64,000 bases of DNA from Euryodendron excelsum. Its lineage: Eukaryota > Streptophyta > Magnoliopsida > Ericales > Pentaphylacaceae. The stretch is taken from positions 24,827,001 to 24,891,000 of the forward strand of contig CM065388.1 in NCBI GenBank assembly GCA_033060915.1. Reading direction: 5' to 3'. Below are positions 58,729 to 64,000 of the stretch, in pieces. The translations under genes and the position numbers were made by a program. Position 1 is the first letter of the stretch. Every line of letters begins with the position of its first letter. The notes under the pieces were generated by a model. It worked only from the letters and a program-made list of their open reading frames with translations. It had not been told where the DNA came from and did no database searches.

Positions 58729-61700
58729 GCTGTTGCGCCCAGATTTTTCGCACTCGAAGAATACTCACACAAGTGGGAAAAATGTTGTACTCTCTCGTTA
58801 GAACTCACCCTCCTAGAAGAATGAGTACGACTAGGTTTGAATTGAAAATTGAATTGAATAAAGGACTTTTGAAAAAGATTCGGAGTCACCAATAACTTGA
58901 TTAAGGTGAGTTAGGTCACCTAAAAACTAAGAATAATCCGAAGACTGCACTTAGGGTTTTTGGAAAAGGATTTGAAAAATATCTCCTCAAGAGAGAGTTT
59001 TTAAGAAAACAGGTTGTTTGGCAACCTTTGGAAAACGTTTAGCCCTTTTTAAAAAAATAACTCCATTTTTGGTCCTTGAAATCAGTGATCCTAGGTTCGG
59101 AGGTTGGTTACGTGTAGGGAAGACGTACTAACCCATCACCCTACCCCGCCCTTTCGGTACCTACATGTCAATTTACCCTAGATTCACCTATGAGAGTCTT
59201 TAATTAACCCATGTCCAATCCTACCCACTTTGAAAAAAACAATGTTTGAAAAGAAACTAACATGATGCATGATATGCAAGTGCAATAGAAGAGAATTGAA
59301 AAATAGATTTGGAAAGAGATTGATTTAATTTGAAAATAAATTTGAAGAGATGGAATTGAAATTTGAAAGTTTGAAAATTGAAAGTAGAAATTTGAAAATA
59401 GAAATTTTGAAATTAGAATTTTGAAAATAGATTGGAATTTGAGATTTGAAAATGTGGAGACCACACCCATGAGGGTGGAATTGAAAGTTTGAAAAGTGTT
59501 GTGACCGTACCTATGAATGTTGCCTACATATCCCTTTGGGGGAATCAGGTTAGTCGTAGTTCGGACAAGAGTCCGATTGAAAATAGAAGAGTGGATTTGG
59601 AGAAGGAAATTAAATTGGAAATTGAATTGGAAGATTGAGAAATTGAACCTTGATTGGAAGATTTGAAAATTGGAACTTGGAATTTTGGAATTGAAAAGAT
59701 TGAATTTTGATTTGAAAAAGTAGAACTTGGAAAAGATTTAGACTTGTTTTGGAAAGATGGAGGTTTAGGAAACCCGGACTTAGGAAAGAGAAGAGACTTA
59801 GGAAAGATTTGACTCGACTTGGAAGGTTTAGGAGATTAGGAAAGATTAGATTTAGGAAATGTTCAAATTAGGAAAGTTCCAAATTAGGAAAGCTTTGAAT
59901 TAGGAAAGTTTCATTTTTTGGAAAGTTTCAAATTAAGAAAGTTTTGAATTAGGAAAGTTTTCACTTTAGGAAAATTTTGAAATTGGAAAGTATTGAATTT
60001 AGAAATGTTTTGAATTAGGAAAAGTTTAGTTTAAGAAAGGCTTAGAATTTAGAAAGTTTTAAGTTAAGAAAGTTTTGAATTTGGAAAGCTTAGAATTTGG
60101 AAAGACTTGAAATTTGGAAAGTTTAGAATTTAGGAAGTTTTAGATTTAGAAAGTCTTAACTTAAGAAAGTTTTGAATTTAGAAAGCTTAGAATTTTAGAA
60201 AGATTTGACATTTAGAAAGTTTAAGATTTTGAAAATTTTAGAGTTTTTTTAGAAAATCTTGAGATTAGGAAAGGTTTGAGGTTAGGAAAAGTTTGAAAGC
60301 TTAGATTTGAAAAGTTAAGATTTGAAAAGAGGGTAGAATTAGGAAATGGTTGAATTAGGAAAGATTTGAAAGTTGAGTTTTAAAATTTAGGAAAGATTTT
60401 TATGTTCAAGTTTTGGAAACTTAAGGTTTAGGAAAGTGGAAGTTTAGGAAGGATTTGAATGAAGAAAAAGTTGGATTAGGAAAGGATTGGATTTGGTTTC
60501 CAAAAGAAAAGTTTGGATTTTGTTTCCAAAAATGGAGGATTGAATTTGGTTTCCTAAGCGGGGAGATTTGATTTGGTTTCTTAAAGGAAAGATAGGATTT
60601 GGCAAGGATTTGGAAAGGGAGATTCTAGAAACCCGAGATTTGAAAAATTCTAGTTTCGACCTAGAAAATAGGTTTTGTATAGTTTTGATGTAGAAAACGA
60701 GAGGTTATGGAAACCTAAGTTTAGGGCAAAGTTTGAAAATCATGTTTTTGGAAAGAAAATTAGGGTTTCCTACTTGTGGGCTCTAAGGCTTGACTTGGGC
60801 TCTAAGAAAAGAGTTTTTGGAAACAAAGATTTTGGAAGGAAATCCTAAAGAGGAATTTCTAGAGAGAAGAATTTTTGGAAATGATAGTTTTTGGAAAAGA
60901 GAGTTTTTTAAAAAAAGGAGTTTTTGGAAAGTGTATTTTTAGAAACGAAGATTTTAGAAAGAAAATCCTATAGGGGAATTTCTAGAAGGAAGATTTTGGA
61001 AAGAGAGTTTTTAGAAAATTCTTGGAAGGAGATTGTTGGAGAGAGTTTTTAGGAAAGTGAATTTAGGGAATGTTTTTAAAAAGTGAATTTCGAGATGAAA
61101 GAGTTTTTGGAAAGGAGTTGAAAAATGAAGCTTTGAAAAATAGATTTCGGAGGGAGTTTTTGAAAACAACTTTGAAGAGGAGAGTTTTAGGAAAGTATAT
61201 TGAAAGAGATTTTTTAGGAAGAGATTTGAAAAGAAAGTTTTTGGAAGGTATGAAAACGTCTCACTTCCCTAAAGCGATTCTAGCTATAAGAAGGCTAGAA
61301 CCACTTTAAGAAAATGGTTTTGGAAAACTATAAGATTTGAAAGTATAGACCAAAAAGATCACTTTTAATGTAACACTTTCCTAAAGCAACCCTAGCCATG
61401 GAAAGGCTAGAATCACCCTAGAATTGTGATTTTGAAAACAAGTTTTTGAAAAAAAGATTTTGATGCAATTTTGAAAATAGGTTTGAAAACGATTTTAAAA
61501 ACGAGTTCGAAAACGAATTTTGGAAGATGCAAGATGATGATATGCACAATGCAATTTTGGGGTCGTGAACATACAAGGTTAAGGCTTCACCACATAATCA
61601 AGGGGGCCGGACCCACGTGGTCTCTGGTTAGACTAGAAGAAAGCCCCCGACACGGTGACTCTCCAATAGCCCAATCCTACACATGGACCGGGAATCCCCT

Positions 61701-61818
61701 TGTTTCAAGCATGTAAAGAGAGGGGGGGGGGGAAAGATATGGGCGATTAAAATAGAGAAAACCCAAGTGGGTTAGGAGAGAGAAGAGAGGGGGGAAGTAC
61801 GGAAAATTAAATAGGGAG

Positions 61819-61830
61819 CCTACCGTATGT
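61819..61830 (-). promoter_or_regulatory. Candidate leader-intron donor in LTR I
   Basis: Minus strand ACATACG|GTAGGC (exon end 61824). Paired with the acceptor at 57256 this would remove about 4.57 kb including most of R/U5, the PBS and most of the leader. The site is inferred from conservation among LTRs. Confidence 0.45.
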
Positions 61831-62108
61831 CTTCTTTATTTTGCACGTTGTGCTGTCTTCAGTCTTCGGTCTTCGTCTTGATCTTCATCTTCAATCTTCA
61901 AGAGTTGTCTTCAAGGATGGTTGAAGGCTAGTGTATGAGTGTGTGGGGGTGTGTATGAGTGTATAGGAGGCTAGGGTTTAGTGTATGGTGGCTAGGGTTT
62001 GAAAAACCTAAGGAGGCTAGGGTTCTTAGAGTGTTCGAGCTCTGTATATCGAACTATATGATTTTTAGGTTGAATTTGCGGATCCTTTTCACGTTGAATG
62101 AGGCTCTG

Positions 62109-62116
62109 TATTTATA
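62109..62116 (-). promoter_or_regulatory. TATA box of LTR I
   Basis: Minus strand TATAAATA followed by CAGAGCCTC. This is the main promoter of element D. Confidence 0.75.
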
Positions 62117-62169
62117 GAGGTTGGACAACACTGGTGCCTGTTGCAGTGGCGCCAGGCCAAATTTTACAT

Positions 62170-62230
62170 TGGCGCCACTAGGAGTGGCGCCAAGCCATTT
62201 TTTGGCTTGGCGCCACTAGTAGTGGTGCCA
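62170..62230 (-). promoter_or_regulatory. Pair of GGCGCC palindromes upstream of the LTR I TATA box
   Basis: Two 23-bp inverted repeats (62170-62192 and 62208-62230) joined by GCCATTTTTTGGC, itself an inverted repeat. The 3' LTR of the same element has only one unit. Confidence 0.65.
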
Positions 62231-63179
62231 GCCAATTAAGAAATGTTTAAGGTCGGCAAGCAACGTATCTTTGACTAGATTTGGGTGCCTGTACTAGTGA
62301 CAACCATGCATTTTTTAGCCTGGCTTCACTAGGAGTGACTCTGGAAAGTCCGGAAATGATTTGAAGGAGCCGGGAATGACTCGGGAAGCCGAAAAGGAGC
62401 AGGAACACTTAAAATAGTGTCCTGGAGGTATATGACTTGAAAAGTGAGGATAAGATGTGTCGGAAAGGTTGACCAGGCCTTTAGGAGCAAAACGGTCAAT
62501 CGGACCAGGAAACTGCCAGGACAAACTCGGACTGTCCCAGAAGAAGACTTGGGATCCGAAAACATTATTCAGAATGTTCCCAGAGGCTGCCGGTTTGATT
62601 TCCAGAGCCGGCATGGTTGGAAAAAGAGACCGGCCCACTAGGGGCAAAACGGTCATTTCGCACCGGGTTGGCTGGAACTGACTCAGAATGATCTGGAAAG
62701 GTAAAAGGAGGTTGAGAACACTATAAAAAGTAGTCTTAGGAGGTTACCGGTTTGATACCCAGAGCCGGTGTGGTCAAAAAAGGAGACCGGCCCACTAGGG
62801 GCAAAACGGTCATTTTGTACCGAGTTGGCCGGAACTGACTCGGAATGATCCGGAAAGATAAAGGAAGGTTGAGAATACTATAAAAAGTAGTCTCAGGAGG
62901 TTACTAGTTTGATACCCAGAGCCAGTGTGGTTCCCGGGGCATTCGGATGCCTAGGGGCAAGATAGTCTTCTTTACCAAAAAGTCTCGGAAAAGGTCCAAA
63001 GGGCAGTTTGGTCATTTTTCACCAAAGTGGGTTAACAAACACTGGTGTTGACCTGGGTTTTGAGTGTTTCCGCCATTCTAACGGCGGTCGTCGTGACACA
63101 GGGGTTTGTTGGCAATTCCCTATATCGACCTATTTGTGAGTATTTCCGCTACTCTAATGGTTTTGTGAGTAGTTTCGCT

Positions 63180-63560
63180 ACTCGGACCGTCTCGAGGAAT
63201 AAACTGTCTCAAGAGAGGGATTGGAAAGGGGACTTATCGTTTTCGAAGAGACGTGCCTGGATTGGAACCGTCTCAAGGAATAAACTGTCTCGAGAGAGAG
63301 ATTGGAAAGGGGACTTATCGTCTCCGAAGAGACGCGCCTGGATTGGAACCGTCTCGAGGAATAAACTATCTCGAGAGTGGGATAGGAAAGGGGTCTTATC
63401 GTCTCCAAAGAGACGCGCCTGGATTTGAACTATCTCGAGGAATAAACTATCTCGAGAGTGGGATTGGAAAGGGGTCTTACCGTCTCGAAGAGACGTGCCT
63501 GGATTGGAACCGTCTCGAGGAATAAACTGTCTCGTGAGAGGGATTGGAAAGGAAAGGACA
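63180..63560 (-). repeat. 81-bp tandem array, five units (LTR I)
   Basis: Units near 63194, 63275, 63356, 63437 and 63518 with CTCGAG arms and GTCTCTTCGGAGAC-type hairpins read on the minus strand. Confidence 0.88.
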
Positions 63561-63682
63561 ATGCCCCTAAGACGGGATTTGGACCTAGAGAATTGGTTTC
63601 GATTGGAATATGCCCACAATGACTTGAAAACAAGTCTGGACGGAGTGTAGACTGTCGAGCGGTAAAAAATGGGGTGCTTACA

Positions 63683-63687
63683 ATGCT
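63683..63687. repeat. Right target duplication of element D (ATGCT)
   Basis: Exact match to 39304-39308. Confidence 0.93.
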
Positions 63688-64000
63688 GTGTTAGTTTCTT
63701 TGCCTATGACCACTTGATGGTTCCCCTAATCGGATCACCAACCGATCATGGCACCACCTCGAGGAGTGGGCCTAGGTTTGAAGATCCAGGGACCGAGCCT
63801 TTTTAGGACGCATTAGTCAACCCTCAATCTCTTGCTCATATAGACACCATGCATAGCCGAACCTCTGCCAGATTTAAGACATCGGCACCGTTTTCCAAAA
63901 CCATGGAGGAAAGGGCGACTGCTCTTACTTTCATTTATACCTGCTTATTCCTGTTGTTATAGTGAATGTATTTGTACTGTTATAATGACTGTCTAACTTC
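63688..64000 (+). mobile_element. Leader of element C, continued
   Basis: Continues 39308 after removal of element D. It aligns with the reverse complement of the D leader (about 58060-58310), for example 'CACTTGATGGTTCCCC', 'GGTTTGAAGATCC' and 'GGAAAGGGCGACTGC'. The gag and the rest of element C lie right of the window. Confidence 0.88.

Larger units (their letters stand above)
39309..63682 (-). mobile_element. Element D: complete non-autonomous Tat/Ogre-type retrotransposon carrying an antisense PMD gene
   Basis: Minus-strand element with 5' LTR (63682-58731), PBS (58728-58711), leader, gag frame (57166-55161), non-coding spacer (55160-53266), antisense PMD gene (about 50300-53265), PPT (50020-50001) and 3' LTR (50000-39309, split by solo LTR E). 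Without E it is about 18.9 kb. Its target duplications ATGCT are exact. The internal region is only 8.7 kb, and I find no protease, reverse transcriptase, RNase H or integrase, so mobility would need enzymes from a related autonomous element. The LTRs look alike over most of their length by eye, apart from repeat-number changes, suggesting a fairly recent insertion. Its gag and PMD frames carry stops. Confidence 0.92.
58731..63682 (-). mobile_element. 5' LTR 'I' of element D
   Basis: 4,952 bp, minus strand from TGTAAGCACCCC (63682) to GGGCGCAACA (58731), followed by the PBS. It aligns with the D 3' LTR throughout. Differences by eye: five against eight 81-bp units, an extra palindrome unit (62170-62192), and a roughly 59-bp gap after ATGCCCCTAAG (63571) where the 3' LTR has 'GGTATTTTGGTCATTTTGC..'. 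It contains the promoter that would drive element D. Confidence 0.94.

Noticed and set aside
63045..63428. Repetitive frames across the 81-bp arrays (also 9234-9719, 49063-49704, 63209-63619)
   Set aside because: 81 is divisible by three, so tandem DNA repeats give repeated peptides in several frames and both strands. No protein family is recognisable.

Overview
The window looks like nuclear DNA from a flowering plant (an angiosperm, probably a eudicot with a large, repeat-rich genome; the species cannot be told from the sequence). I see no host gene, rRNA or tRNA. Essentially all of it is nested Ty3/Gypsy LTR retrotransposon DNA. The main family has very long LTRs (about 3.6-5.5 kb) that begin TGTAAGCACCCC or TGTTAGTACC and end GCGCGACA, a primer-binding site starting TGGCGACTCC, and Tat-type gag. 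This fits the Tat/Ogre branch. One further fragment (29966-31132) looks like an LTR of another lineage, possibly a Tekay-type chromovirus.

Layout, left to right: 3' part of a plus-strand LTR (1-841); leader, PBS and 5' LTR of a minus-strand element 'H' (842-7257); a plus-strand element '1' (7258-27504) with a collapsed gag, a spacer, an antisense plant-mobile-domain (PMD) gene, a polypurine tract (PPT) and a 3' LTR. Element 1 is split at 9064-19245 by an LTR ('B'), which is itself split by a solo LTR ('A', 10149-15339). Element 1 sits in an older LTR ('K', 27505-29965). Then come the foreign LTR fragment (29966-31132), part of a minus-strand LTR ('J', 31133-33960), and a plus-strand element 'C' (5' LTR 33961-38874, PBS, leader to 39308, resuming at 63688). 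The leader of C is interrupted by a structurally complete minus-strand element 'D' (39309-63682) with exact ATGCT target duplications. The 3' LTR of D carries a solo LTR ('E', 42918-48386, exact GCCGG duplications).

The most interesting system is the family of elements 1 and D. Both lack any recognisable reverse transcriptase, RNase H or integrase. Both keep (i) a gag-type reading frame, (ii) a pol-less spacer of similar length, and (iii) a PMD gene in antisense just before the PPT. The antisense gene has the same three-exon structure in both: a donor in the 5'UTR, an acceptor one base before the ATG, and a phase-0 second intron. Its promoter side carries GGCGCC-type palindromes like those just upstream of the LTR TATA boxes. 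This reads as a non-autonomous retrotransposon lineage that captured an intron-containing host-type gene and carries it backwards, so that genomic RNA does not splice its introns away.

The LTRs also hold tandem arrays of short hairpins whose stems vary with paired changes, a conserved splice donor after the first roughly 300 nt of transcript, and a copy of the PBS core within U5. All coding copies in the window are decayed by stops and indels, so the products are inferred for the family and not for these copies.
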